Source of the DNA: Annona cherimola
Taxonomy: Eukaryota; Streptophyta; Magnoliopsida; Magnoliales; Annonaceae
Reading direction: 5' to 3'
DNA: 64,000 nt
NCBI GenBank assembly: GCA_030490835.1
Contig: CM059971.1
Span: 21,507,817 to 21,571,816, forward strand
Notes under the pieces: generated by a model
What the model was told of the DNA's origin: nothing
The model's input: only the letters and a program-made list of their open reading frames with translations
Database searches by the model: none
Translations under genes and position numbers: made by a program
Shown here: piece by piece, positions 38,040-50,345 of the stretch
How the letters are laid out: the number at the start of each line of letters is the position of its first letter
Position numbering within the stretch: the first letter of the stretch is position 1

Positions 38040-39560
38040 AATCATAATGCGGGCATTCTTAACATACTAAAATTCCATCTCTCATTCTCTCTACATCCAC
38101 AACTAAGCAACAAATTAAGTTATTTCTTAATTTTTTTATCATATTTCTTATCTCTGACTACAGAACTTAACAATTGTGCGGTAGATCGAAGAATGCCTTG
38201 GCACGGTCTCATGTCCGTATTGGTGGTCCTCGTGCATCTGCTAATCTTTTCATTTGTGCACATTTTCATTGATGCCAACTCAGAAAAAGAAACCTTACCC
38301 GCAGTCAAGGTAATTAAACAATAGCATCTTTAAAAATTCATCTTACTTAATTTTGTTTGTGTCAACCTGCCAAGGGATGTTATTTAAACTTTTTGGAGTA
38401 TTAAATCAGGGCCACGCATTATTCTAGCTTAAAATACTTAAGATATTTACTATGTCACTTGCAGAAGAATATAAATGTTGAGGGCTAAAACTATCAGGTT
38501 TAGAAGCTCACAAAGGAACATGAATGTTTGGAAGACGAGCAAGTAATAAAATAATGGTATGGGAATCTACATGGAAAATACATAAAATCATTTCATTTAT
38601 GGGAAAATACAAACATTTCTACTTAATTTCAATTGAGCATTTACGTCTCACAAATGGGTGGACAAATAGTAAATATCTTCGCATGATTTGTGCATTCATC
38701 TGGTCTATCTATCAACCAATGACAGCAGTCATACTCAATCGTGATATGCCTACAAATATATCTTAATTAGTTTTAATGGTATTTTTGGATCGTGATTAAT
38801 TTTGATTGTTTTGATAGCATTGGTTTGGAAGTTTGTCGAAATCATTATCTTAATTAATAATCCCCAGTTAGTGGTTGTTATATCGCAAATGTGGAACCCA
38901 ACTAGCTTCTTTTTGCACTGGGTTACGTACGGGGTCGTTTGCAAATATAGCCCTCTCAGTTTGCACTTTTGCGCACCCATTTCAAGGATTCGATTATTTG
39001 GAAAACTAACTGTAAAAATTTAAGAGTTTCGAAAATTTAATATTCTGAAAAAAACAGCATTTTCATTTGTATTTTTGCATAGTTGATCCTCTAACTTTTA
39101 AGATTGAAAATAATCCTCTAAATTTAAAGATTTTACAAGTACAACCTTTCTGAAAAGTTTGTTGTTTATAATTTTCTACGAGAGGAAATTATTCCTTTTT
39201 AGAAAATACTCTTTAAAGTCAAAGGAAATAATTTTACACATATTTAAATAAAAATAGTGGGTTATTTTGCAATTCAAAAATTAGAGAATCAATTATGTAA
39301 GCATCTCTAATCAAAAGACGCAGGGATAATTTTATCAAAATAAAATTACAACTGCTTTTTTTTAGTGTAGGATTATATTCGCAAAATGCCTAGACTTAAC
39401 GGAGGTGGTTTTGCAAAGATTCAAATATTGAGAGTGAATATATAAAATAACAAGCAAGAAGGTTATATATGCGAAAATCGCTATGTTTGGGCAACTTTTG
39501 CTTAAAATTTTGGATCCGTGGTTTATATGGAAGTTATTTTTTCAAACTCATATAATTCAT
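38040..39560. repeat. Duplicated segment B
   Basis: Counterpart of 16050-19080. It lacks the foldback insertion and the SINE-like block present there, and its long-arm inverted repeat (38925-39470) is shortened by an internal deletion. The similarity ends just before the hAT transposase relic. Confidence 0.85.
38193..38309 (+). CDS. Paralogous exon 1 of the small secreted protein family (partial gene)
   Basis: 39 codons from ATG 38193 (or the internal ATG 38211) to a GT donor at 38310, phase 0. They encode a signal-peptide-like MPWHGLMSVLVVLVHLLIF segment followed by DANSEKETLPAVK. The donor and the last 33 residues match exon 1 at 16227-16325. Here the upstream ATG of the other copy is lost and the frame from 38193 is clean. 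No exon 2 was found downstream, where an hAT transposase relic begins at 39658, so the gene may be broken. Confidence 0.4.
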
Positions 39561-39657
39561 AAGATATGCATGCGTGATAAAATGTTCCTTATGATTTGAC
39601 TTGTAAATTTTATAAAAAATATCAGAATCCTAGTCAAATCCCTCAAATGTTGAGCAT

Positions 39658-41885
39658 GTGAGTGTCTCAAATACGAGTAATAGTTCTTCATCCACTGTTG
39701 TAGAGTTTCGTGCATCAAGAGATAGAAGTGTTATATGTTGGATTCATGTAACAGAGATTGGAAAAGGAAAGTATAAATGTTTGTATTATGGGAAGATATT
39801 TAGTAGTGGGGGAATTCATCGTATGAAAAAATATTTAGTAAAGATAAAAGGAGATGTAGCAGTTTGTAAGGAGGTATTATACTATATACAACAACAAATA
39901 AAAGCTTATTTAGATGACATTACTTCACAAAAAAGTCATAAGCATCCTTTCAATATAACTGAAGAGAGTAAATTTGTATCATTACACACCATTGATGAAG
40001 AAGTTAAGGAAGTAAGAGATGGTAATCAAATGCAACAAAGAAGTTAAAAGGTGTTTCAAAGTTCTTTCTAATGCAAGCAAAAGGAGGGGTTTAACCTTCT
40101 ATAAAATGAGGTATGATGGGTAACGATGTTATTAATCGAGCTTGTGCTTGTATTAGTCGACGATTCTTTCATTCTTACATCCCTTTTAATGTTGTTAATT
40201 CTCTTTATTTTCAAGAGATAGTAGATAACATTATTAATATTAGTCATGAATTCAAAGTTTCTACATATCATAATATGCATGGTTTTATTTTGAAAAAATT
40301 ATGAGAAAATTCAATAGGTTGTCCATTCTGACAAAAAATGGAAAGAGTATGAATGCACTATTATGGCTAATGGTTGGATAGATAAAAAAAGAAATTTTAT
40401 AATTTTCTTGTCTATTGTTCTAAAGCCATAGTTTTTCTTAAATCCGTTGATGCATCTAGCAGAAATAAAAATGCAAATATTCTTTGTGATCTATTTAAAG
40501 AAGTGATATAAAAAGTGCGTTCAGAGTATGTTGTTCAATTGGTAACTAATAATGTATCAAATTATAAGTTAGCTAGAGAAAGTTGAAACGCAGATATCCC
40601 CATATTGTTTGGACACGACGTGCAATACATTGCTAAGATTTAGTGTTAGAAGATATTATAAAAATTGATGTAGTAAGTATAGTGATTGATGAAGCTCGTT
40701 CCATTTCTATTTTATGTACAACAATAATTTTGCACTTGCATTAATGAGACAATATACAAATGGAAAGGAGTTAATTTAGCTCGTAATTGTGCGGTTTGTA
40801 ACTCACTTTCTAGCAATTCAAAGTCTCTTAATATACAAGGATAAATTATGAGCCATGGTTGTTCGAAAGGAATGGAATGACAAAAAGTGGTGAGGTAATC
40901 ACAAGATGAAGATAATAACTGGTCTGATACTTTGTTCTGCATTTTGGGAACGATGTGAGATTATTATATTAGCATTTCAGCCACTTATTCGTGTATTGCA
41001 ATTAGTTGATAGTGATAAAAGGCCTTCAATGGGATATATTTTTAAAAGCATGAGAAAAGTAAAGAAAGCAAAATAGAAAACTTTTAGAAAAATCAATATG
41101 GATTGTAGTCCAATGCTTAAAATCATTGATATTTGTTAGGAGAATCAACTTCGTCGTTCTGTTCATTTAGTCGGCTTTTATTTTAATCCAATGTTTTTCT
41201 ATTATGTCGATCGAGAAACTCAATTTCATATATGGTCTGGAGTACTTGAAGTTATTGAGTGACTGAATCATGGAGACATGAAAGCACAAGTGAGTATTAA
41301 TGAAAATACAAAGTTATATTGAGAAGCTATAGGAGACTTTGGGAGGCCAATGGCTATAACAACATATTATACTTTGGATTCAGGTATTCTAAATTTAGAT
41401 TATAATATTTCTTTTTAAAATTTTTTGACTAAATCACTTTTTTCAATATAACTTTGTAGCTCTTTGGTGGGAGTTCTATGGGTGCAGTGCTCCAAAACTA
41501 CAAGCTATTGTTCATCCAATTGTGAGCAATTGGTCTATCTTTGAACGTATACATTCCAAAAAGAAAAACAGACCGGAGCATGGAAGATTGAATAATGTTG
41601 TTTATGTTCAATATAATTTGCATTTGTTTTAGACATATGATTAATTTCGAAGCGATTTGTGATTTATTTATGTATTTTCTTTAACTACTATTCTAATTAT
41701 GTAGGAAGGAAAAAAAGGAAATTTGGCTCTTATCTTGTATCTTTAAATAATATAAATATTTTGAAAGATTGGATCATGAGGTCCGAAGATTTTCTGAACC
41801 TTTGTTTACTGAAGAAGATGTTGAGACTTGGATGCAAATGGATCAACGACGAGCTTTATTTGCTATAAAAGGAATTGAAGATTTT
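39658..41885 (+). pseudogene. Decayed hAT-family transposase
   Basis: The open N-terminal part (39658-40047) reads as a BED-type zinc finger: DRSVICWIHVTEI, then YKCLYYGKIFSSGGIHRMKKYL, with the second expected Cys replaced by Tyr. Downstream, broken by many stops and frameshifts, are hAT blocks: FFHSYIPFNVVNS (near 40165), FLKSVDASSRNKNA (40430), VVQLVTNNVSNYKLA (40530), AFWERCEII and LIRVLQLVDSDKRPSMGYIF (40940-41045), LRRSVHLVGFYFNPMFFY (41150) and a C-terminal dimerisation-like segment near 41790-41880. It is non-functional. Terminal inverted repeats were not identified. It could have mobilised the small hAT-like elements in this window only if related intact copies exist elsewhere. Confidence 0.82.
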
Positions 41886-42199
41886 ACTAGCATTTTATAA
41901 GTTTCAATTTAATTTTTTTTTGAGGATTCCATTTTTTAATTATTGAGTTTTATTTTTTACTTTTACAGCTATTTATTTTTTATGAGATCCAATCAATTAA
42001 TGTTGGTATGATTGCACCCATTGTCGTCTAATGGGATAGTACAATGCATGTTTGTAGGAGAGTAGTCTGGCGATTAAAAACACATTGTTGTCTTCCGGGT
42101 TACTATTCCACAGGTTTGTGGGAGAGGAGGGTAGGTGGAAGCTGTGTTTTTGTCGAGTTGCAAGGGGTGGTCCTCGCTTTCTCATTTTTCAGGACAGTG
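41886..42199. other. Spacer
   Basis: AT-rich, then a leader-like segment preceding the LINE ORF1 relic. No separate gene recognised. Confidence 0.4.
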
Positions 42200-42922
42200 A
42201 TGGAGGATGCAGAAATGCTGGAGGAGGAGATGCACACTCTGAGGATTGATGCCACAAAGTGTCGTATGATAGATCCGGGCTCTCAACCTGCTATTCTCTA
42301 TTCAATCTGGACCTGCAAGAGTTATATCAGAGAGATGTTTAAAGCAACCATGAAGAAGATTTGGAGAACTAGGGAAAAATCTCCTTTTTGGAGTTGGAAG
42401 ACAACCTATTTATGATAGCGTTTGAAAATGCTGACGATAGGGAGGCAGTATTGGATGGTCGTGGTTATACGACAGGCAAGTGGTAACTTTGATGGGCGTG
42501 TCTAATCCCATTCGATCCACAAAGGTAGCTCTATACAAATAGCCTTTCTAGATTCAAGTACCTAATGCACCATACCTGCTTGATAAAATGTCTCCAGGAC
42601 ACATGATTGGGAAATCCTTTGAGTAGTGCCTGCAAGTGGAAGCTATTGAACAGATCATCAGGATCAAAGTAATTTTGGATGTTAGAAAACCTCTTCAGAG
42701 AGGAATTTGTATTCAAATTTTCAATGTGAAAAACACTTTTCTTTTTGTTATTCATGTGGGAGAATGGGACACCTGTTTAAAGAATGCTTGACAAAGAATC
42801 CGAACCTAACTGACAAAAAGAAAGCAGAGTTGCCAGATGAGAGTCAACTAAGAGCTGCCTTCAAACCCATTTCTCCCAAGGGAGATCCAAGGACAAGAAA
42901 TAGGGTTAACCCTCACCTATAA
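42200..42922 (+). pseudogene. Decayed LINE ORF1 (DUF4283 and CCHC zinc knuckle)
   Basis: It begins MEDAEMLEEEMHTL and continues with FKATMKKIWRTRE, then after a frameshift DNLFMIAFENADDREAVLDG and QVPNAPYLLDKM. It ends with a zinc knuckle CYSCGRMGHLFKEC (CX2CX4HX4C) at about 42755-42790. This order is that of plant L1-type LINE ORF1 nucleic-acid-binding proteins. Several frameshifts and stops make it dead. No ORF2 follows within the next kilobase. Confidence 0.75.
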
Positions 42923-43567
42923 TATAAAAGTACTAAAAAGTACAGAGGAAGTATTTTTTTTTAACTTTGAATGATTGTTTATTGTGTGTCATTAACGTAA
43001 ATAAATTGTTATAAAGAAATCTTTAATAAATTTTAAATTTTACGAAAGAATAGGTGAATATCTTTTATTTTTACTTTTAACTACTACTCTTACGTAGAGA
43101 AAATAATAATCTAAATTTTAAATAATCTTAAAATATTTAGCAAAAAAGACATATAATAATCTTTTAAATTTAAATCCTATTAGTAATAGAAGAAAATTCT
43201 TTTAAGTAAATAAATTTATCAAGATGTCTTAATAATTTTTTTATCGCGGTATATTTATTTTAAATTTTTAAAATGTAAAAAGGTATAATGTTTATTTTAA
43301 ATTCTCACCTAACTTAAATTTTTTTGTAACATTTTATTTTATGTTTTCAATTCTATTATAACAATTATGACATAACTATCTCTACATGCTTAGGTATAAA
43401 AATCATACTATTTTTACATATTTTAATGACATATGTTTAGAATTTATCTATTTAAAAGCTTATTTCTTTGTAAATTTTTGTGTTTGAAAATTATCCCTTT
43501 TTATATTTGATTTATTTTTTGAATAATGAATATCATTACCTAGATGTTCACAATAACGCAGCCCCAA
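42923..43567. other. AT-rich spacer
   Basis: No gene or clear repeat seen. Confidence 0.5.
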
Positions 43568-43575
43568 GTTTCATG

Positions 43576-44122
43576 TAGGAGTGTGAATGGATCCTGTTGA
43601 ATAGGTTGGAGCTTAATCATAATTGTAACCCATTTAAAATATCTTAATTCTAATTTGTATATTACACATTTAAAAAACCTCAACTCGAGCTCATTTATAA
43701 TAAACCATAGATAACCTAGAGGCCTGGACTTTGGTAGATGATGATCTCGTAGGGAGAGACAGGATAATACTTTTGGTACTACTGAAATGAAAATAGGGCA
43801 ATAACAGAAAAATAAAATTAGTGCAGCAGTGAAAAAATGAAAATTAGGTGATGAGATGAGGATTTAGCGAGAAAAAATAACTAAGAAATTTACATTTATA
43901 TATATGTAAAAATTTAATGGGTTAAACGAGTTATACAGGTTAAACGAGTTACTAAACGGATTGATGGGTTATAAAATTTCAACCGTAATCCTTTTATTTA
44001 ATTAAACAATTAAATAGGTTGACATATCATAATCTATTTATTTAAAAATTCCAACCCAAACTCATTTATAAACAAGTTAGACAAGTAGGTTGATGAGTTA
44101 ACAATGAACATTAACACCCCTA
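43576..44122. mobile_element. hAT-type non-autonomous element with perfect 8-bp duplication
   Basis: The 547-bp block starts TAGGAGTGTGAATGG and ends ATTAACACCCCTA (inverse relatives). It is flanked on both sides by GTTTCATG (43568-43575 and 44123-44130), the 8-bp duplication diagnostic of hAT elements. No transposase inside. Confidence 0.85.
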
Positions 44123-44130
44123 GTTTCATG

Positions 44131-44969
44131 TAGTTATAAGGACCATTAATACCCGTTTATTTTGTGGGCCAGTTGAAGAGAGTTGAGAGTTGAGAGTTGA
44201 ATGCACTTGTGATGGTGCCTTCGTTTCTTTACGATCAATGGTTTCCTTAAATCAATTACAATATTACGTGCTTGTAGTCTTGTTGATTCATTTAGGAGAT
44301 GATTCGATGATTTGTTTCTGTTGGTTGATTGATTATTGAAAATGTATGTTCTTGATTTCTGTTTTTGGGTTATAAGATCACATGGAAATGACAAGCTAGG
44401 AAAATTTTATGTAGTGTTTATTTTGATAAAATGTTTGGATGTCGTTTCCTTTCCTCGTAGCAGAGAAGAGAACATCCAAGAGGATTTCAAAAGTTCAATA
44501 TTTACGGAATTGGAAGTTGACTGCATTCTATATATTTCGGATTGATAACACTGGAATTTCTATGGAAGGAGAATGTTTCTAGCTGTGAACTCTTTTTTTG
44601 TCGCCAATGGCTCTTAATTCTAATCGAGTGCTACGTGCATATGAATATTGTTTATTATTTGCCTTACTAGAAATTATGTTTTGCACAATCCTTTTGATAG
44701 AATTCTTTGCTAAAAGGAGAGCTATACTACGAGGAGCAGTTGCGTAGTAAGGATTGCAGGAAATTCAAAACCTGTTAGACAACAAGATTTACAATTCTGC
44801 AATCCTGGGTTCTATTTACTAGCCTTTTGATCATTGCACGGAATTCCAGCCTGGTAAGAACAGAAGCATTGCATGGAATAGAAGCTTAGGATTTTATCAG
44901 TATTTACCTCAAGAAGTGTAGTTTGAAGTCTCTTTCTGAGAAATTAACAGCCATAGCAAACCTATTTCC
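44131..44969. other. Unassigned stretch
   Basis: Moderate GC, short open frames (44146-44394 minus, 44336-44545 plus) with no recognisable domain. It could be intron or flank of an unseen gene. Confidence 0.35.
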
Positions 44970-44986
44970 AAGAATGGCAATTAACA

Positions 44987-45277
44987 GCGGCGCAGAATTG
45001 CTTTCTGCGGTTGGCGCAGAATTGCTTTCTGCGGTTGGCGCGGGATCGAATCCCATTCGGGATTCGGGATTTCGGTCCCAAATAGATGGGTGTGGGAGCA
45101 GGTTGTCTCCCGGGTGAAAGAGGTGTGGGAGCAGGTTGTCTCTCAGGTGGCTGTTGGAAGCTGTCTTTCAGATTTCTTTGGGATGTTATGTGTCCCCTGA
45201 TTTGTAAGAATGTCTCAGATCTTCAGTATAATATGTGTTGAGATACATGTAATTATATACCAATCAAAAAAAAAAAA
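44987..45277 (+). mobile_element. SINE-like retroinsertion with 17-bp target duplication
   Basis: The 291-bp block ends in a poly-A run (45266-45277). It is flanked by AAGAATGGCAATTAACA at 44970-44986 and 45278-45294. The 5' part holds a 24-bp direct repeat (GGCGCAGAATTGCTTTCTGC twice) and a B-box-like GGGATCGAATCCC, suggesting a tRNA-related SINE. A 5'-truncated LINE tail or retropseudogene is less likely but possible. Confidence 0.7.
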
Positions 45278-45278
45278 A

Positions 45279-45380
45279 AGAATGGCAATTAACAAGGGTG
45301 TTTTCTGTATGAGTTAGTGGCAAGCCTGTTTCCAAGAAGGGCAATCAACAAGGTTGTTTTCTGTATGAGTTGTTGGGAGT
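45279..45380. repeat. Imperfect direct duplication
   Basis: Two copies of a segment of about 57 bp (AAGAATGGCAATTAACAAGG and AAGAAGGGCAATCAACAAGG, each followed by GTTTTCTGTATGAGTT). Confidence 0.8.
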
Positions 45381-45716
45381 TGGGAGACAATTTCAGCTGG
45401 GAATTCGGAATAGAATTTTATTGAGTATTCATAGCATGTAAAATTTGCTTGTTTCTAAGAAGTTTGACCTATACAGTGGAAAATTGTAGAATTTTTGTTT
45501 CAATTTGTAATAGACAAAACATATATGACATTGTATTTGTATTTACTGAATTCAACAATTTGATTGAAGAGTCACTTTTGAATTTGTATCTCATGGTGTT
45601 TTTTCAACTTGCTGTGAATGGCACTTGTGTAATTTGATTTCTTCATGTGGTTAAATGACTATGAAGTGCAATAAGAAAAGCATTGTTTGAAAGATTTGCA
45701 CCAATGCTATAATACC
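45381..45716. other. Spacer
   Basis: No gene recognised. Confidence 0.4.
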
Positions 45717-45728
45717 AACATATTCTGG

Positions 45729-47082
45729 TAATGGTAGACGGGTCCGGTTCTTTAGGGATATATGGACTGATGAGCTGATGCCTATGGCGGGACCTCTCCC
45801 GGAAGCTATCAACGAGGATGTGAGGGTCAACCAGTTTATTCACGAGGACACATGCTTATGGAAGGAAGACCTTGTCAAGGCAGTCTCGGGCGAACTTGGT
45901 TGGCAGCTGGTAAGTCAAATCCCCCCCCACAACCACGTGAGGAGGATACTCTATTCTGGAAACATGAACCAAACGACATTTTCACGGTCAAATCGGCCTA
46001 CAGATTCCTTAAGGCGGTGCCCGCCTCCTCTACCTATGCTGCTATCTATCGTGCTCTGTGGAGGACGAAGCTTCCAAGCAAGGTCATTTTTTTTGGATGG
46101 AGACTGTTCAAAAATGCTCTCCCAACGATGCTGAACTTGCAGCGGAGGGGTATCGATGTCGATTCATTATGCTTGTTGTGTAGGTCCCATGTTGAGGATG
46201 CAAACCACCTGTTCTTACACTGTGCTCGCACGAGATGTGTATGGTTAGGGCATTCATGGAGAATCTCGATGCGGGAATCCATCCAGGAGGTTCTGCAATC
46301 CTTTACCCAAAGTTGTAGTCCCAAAGATATGGCGCTATTTATCCTCTGTTGCTGGCGGATATGGTTCATGCGAAACAAGTTCAGAGTGGAGAGACATATT
46401 CCGGAGCTGGCAGGGATTTTTGATTGGTGCTTGGATTTTTTGGAGCAACACAAACGGGCTAAACCCCTTTTCCTTGTTGGGGCAACCGACCAACCTCTTG
46501 TGCCTCGGTGGACTTTGCCTCCGATGGGTTCGGTCAAAATGAATGTGGATGCCAGGAAACACAGTGGGAGGTACTTTATGGGCTTCGCAGCGGTCATTAG
46601 GGACTCCTATGGCCACTTCGTAGCGGCGAAAGGTTGGAGGCGAAGAGGGGAGATGGAGCCGTTACTTATGGAGGCTACGACACTCCTTTGGGGTGTTAAA
46701 TGGGCCCTCTAGAGTGGCGTGAGCCGGATGCAGATCGAAACGGACTCTCTCCTCCTCTTCAACTACCTCACTTCTGACTCCACCATTTTATCTCCAGTGG
46801 GATTTCCATTAATGGAAACCAAAGCTATATTGAATGCTTATCCCCATCTATCTGTGTGTCATGTCTTAAGGCAGGGAAATAAGGTAGCACATGCCCTAGC
46901 CGATTTTGTCTCAGCTAATTTTTTGGATTGTTATGATTGGTGGGGGACCCCACCCCGGGTCATTGTTGCTAACATCTGTAAAGACATTTTTTTGGCAATG
47001 CAATTTGCGGAACCTCCTATCCCTTCCCCCTATCAATGCTGACAGGGCGGCGGGAGAGGAAGGTTTTCTTCATAAAAAAAAA
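45729..47082 (+). mobile_element. 5'-truncated L1-type LINE with 12-bp target duplication
   Basis: Flanked by AACATATTCTGG at 45717-45728 and, after the poly-A tail, at 47083-47094. It encodes the C-terminal part of ORF2: the linker (MPMAGPLPEAINEDV), a reverse-transcriptase zinc-binding domain (WKHEPNDIFTVKSAYRFL ... CLLCRSHVEDANHLFLHC) and an RNase H-like domain (MNVDAR, MEATTLLWG, ETDSLLLFN, RQGNKVAHALADF). A frameshift in the C run at 45921-45928 and an in-frame TAG at 46710-46712 (a Gln codon in the related copy) break it. It belongs to the same LINE lineage as 60735-62616. Confidence 0.92.
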
Positions 47083-47094
47083 AACATATTCTGG

Positions 47095-49989
47095 AACCAT
47101 GAAAACAATCAATGGGCTCTTGCATTACTGCAAGGAGCACGGATAAAATGAAAACGTTTTTATTTTTGTTAAAAATGCAAACGGGGGCAACCATCTGCTT
47201 TTTTTTTTTTTAGTTTGTGGTGTATTTTTCTTATATGCAACCATATGCTTTTAATAAAATAATATTAATTATGAATGATCTGAGATTTCTAATTCGTAAC
47301 ATAATTATCATAAATGATAATAAAAAATGTATACTCAAAATCTGAAACAGTAAATTAGATTTATCAACCAGATTATCTGAACAGTCAAACTAATTTAGCT
47401 TGTTTTACCGATTTTAGAGTTTTTATAGATTTTAGGTATTTTATATATTATATGAATTTTATGAAGTTTACACGGAAGATGAGTATTATAGATTATCTAT
47501 CTTCGTTTTATCTTCTAAAATGTATTTTATAGGTTATTCAAATTTAGCAGAAAGTGTCCATATGTAATTGACGATTTTTGGTCATTTGATGAATTTTACA
47601 TAATATATTGTTTTGTTGTATAGTCGTTTAATGATATAGACAAGTTTTATTGTTTTGATACCTTAAATTAAATTGATAAAATTTTATTTTAACAAATTAT
47701 ATAGGTAATAGATTTTACAATAATGCTAAAAAATCAAAAACTCATATCTTTATGTTTTATTATTTTTACAGATTATTCAAATTTAAATGAACTAATTTGA
47801 TGGGTTTTATAGATTATTCAAATTCCTATGAACCGATCCCATGAATTTTACAAATTATTTATATAATCTATGTCGAACATATTATCTATCAAATAATACT
47901 AAAATTTTTAAAATATTAAATAACATGTCTTAAAAGCATATTAAAAATTGTTTAATTTACCTTGTTTATCGCATAGCCCGGTTAAGTTCTTAAAGTATAA
48001 TTTTAATTTACTTTTTTATTTATTTGATAGGTCTAAAATAAACATTATAAGCACTAATTGTCTAGAATAAATAGATACAAGTAATCCATCATTTCGGGAG
48101 AACAAGTTGATGTGCACCTTTTTTAAAAAATAATCAATGCCCAAAATTTTAATTATGAGTTGCATCTTGTGAATATTTTTCTCAGCCTGTACTGTAGACT
48201 GTGAAATAATTTGTACTTCTAAAACTTATATTATGCATCGAATAAATTTGTTGCATAAATCGTATTAATATACAAAGTTAACAAGTACAAAATTATGAGA
48301 AAAATCAGGTGTCGTACATCTTTTCTAAACATGGTTAGTGGCAAAATTTTGAATCATTGAACATTGATAACGGGGTGCATTTTGCACTTCTTTCGTAGTC
48401 ATACTGGAGACCAAAAACTTATTTTCATAATATCCAAATGAGAGTTAATTGAATAATTTTTTGTTGATTTAAAGATTATTAAGCACCAAATAAATTACTT
48501 ATATAAATTATATTTATTAAATTATGTTATGCATTAAATAAATTAATGTGATGACAGTTTTTTAGCCTATTACATGTAAGAAATTTGAACCGATATAAAT
48601 ATAGTATTTATGTGAGAACATTATAATGCTAATATTTTGGAACAAATTGCAAAAATTAATTTATTTTGTAATCGAGTTAGGTATGAAATGTTTAGAATTA
48701 AATAAATAATGTGCAGAAATTGTTATTTGATACCTAGTAAAATTTACTCAAAATAATTATAATCAAGAAGAAAATACTCAACTAAATCATTATTTAACAA
48801 GCAGTTTCAATTGTTTGTCACATACAAAAAACTTATTAATTAAGAGGATTCAACCTATGCAATGGGCAACCATCAGTGAATGTGAATATTGACAAATACA
48901 AATTAAATATAATTTTTTATTACGTAAAATTAAAATACAATAGAATTTTGTTATTCTTTGAGTTTTTACATAATGAATTCAAGGGCTCACAATTTTAAGT
49001 AATTTTTTTCCACTTTCATGAAATAATCTATACATTATAATTTCTCAGATTAAATCCTATTTTTATTTTTAACAATAATTTTGATATTATTTTTCACAAC
49101 ATAATTTAATAATGATAATTCATTTTAAATTTTAAATTTCACAAAAAATTAGTATATGTTAAAAGTATATCTTATAAAATACACTAACAAGTTACGTATT
49201 TCCCAAATAATTCATTTTCACCCCTTTTCAATAGAATTGCATTTGCATGAGGATTTTATGAAAACTTTTTAAGAAAAATTAATTATTATTATTATTATTA
49301 TTCCATTATTTGGGGAAGATTAATGATCTTTTGAGATTAGTGGGGTAAAATTTCAAGACATGGAAGCCATTTAAATTGTCATAACAAAGTTGCATGTGCA
49401 CTAATAGTTGTACACTGCTAGAGTATCCTAATTATGTATCTTCCTCCCAAACAAAAGTTTCATGGCTACCACGAACCCAACGTCTCCACTGACCAATGTT
49501 CCATCTCAGATTCGGTAGAAAGGAACACCTCCAAGCAGATACAAACCATCCAAATTGCTGGCAATCAGAAATTGTGAAGTTTGATTGAAATTCCTTCGTC
49601 AGATTCAAGCAAAATTCGAATCTTAGCAAAACCAGCAGCAGAATTTATTCACCATTTTGCCCTTTTTGTCTCAAATCTAAGCCTCGGACACACAAGATTA
49701 GCCAGGATCTCGTCAGCCAGAAGAACAGCTAATCTTGATTTCATGAAAAGCCACAAATTGTGCACAATTTCTCGTTAGCAAAAGAAAATTAGCCATCGTG
49801 CAAAGTTCTTCCAATCCGACACGCCTACATTGACAAGAAATTCCTATAGCCGCCTTTTCTGGTGGAGTCGAGGGAGTCGATCCCAAATGTGGCGAAAGCC
49901 TAGAAGAAGACATGTGGTGAGGGGATGGCGGTGGATCCGGTGAAGGGCAACCGGAGGATGGAGGTGAAGAAGTTCAATAGAAGTTACAC
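47095..49989. other. AT-rich intergenic stretch
   Basis: 47370-47905 is the inverted partner of 25915-26400. 49284-49302 is an ATT microsatellite. Open frames on opposite strands between 49432 and 49913 are unrecognised. No gene supported. Confidence 0.5.
47370..47905 (-). repeat. Dispersed repeat, copy 2 (inverted)
   Basis: Reverse-complement match to 25915-26400. Landmarks on this strand: ATAATATATTGTTTTGTTG and GTTTTACCGATTTTAGAG. Confidence 0.7.
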
Positions 49990-50345
49990 ACGGTGAATGA
50001 TAAGGTGCACCCCCGAGCGCATATTACTATTTTTTTTTTTTTTTTTTTTCAAAATTTTTTCATGAACTTGTTAATCTAAGTATATTTAACATATATATAA
50101 ATTTTTATTATTTTTGAAGATTTTTATATGTTTATTTCAAATTTTTAAAAATCAATGACATTTAGTAATTTTAAAGAAATTACTAAAATGACATTGATTT
50201 TTTAAAATCCGAAATAAATATCTAAAAATATCTAAAAATAGTAAAAATTGATATACATGTTAAATATAATTAGGTTAACATTCGTGTAAAACAATTTAAA
50301 AAATTAAAAACATATGTGTATGCACCCAGGTGCATTAAGCCTCAA
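49990..50345. repeat. Foldback repeat with GTGCACCC ends
   Basis: Palindrome centred near 50175 (TTTAAAGAAATTACTAAAAT). Outer left AAGGTGCACCCCCGAGCGCA mirrors outer right GCTCCCGTGTGCACTT. Confidence 0.7.

Noticed and set aside
46046..46616. Minus-strand frames of 183 and 93 codons
   Set aside because: Antisense shadows of the LINE zinc-binding and RNase H region.
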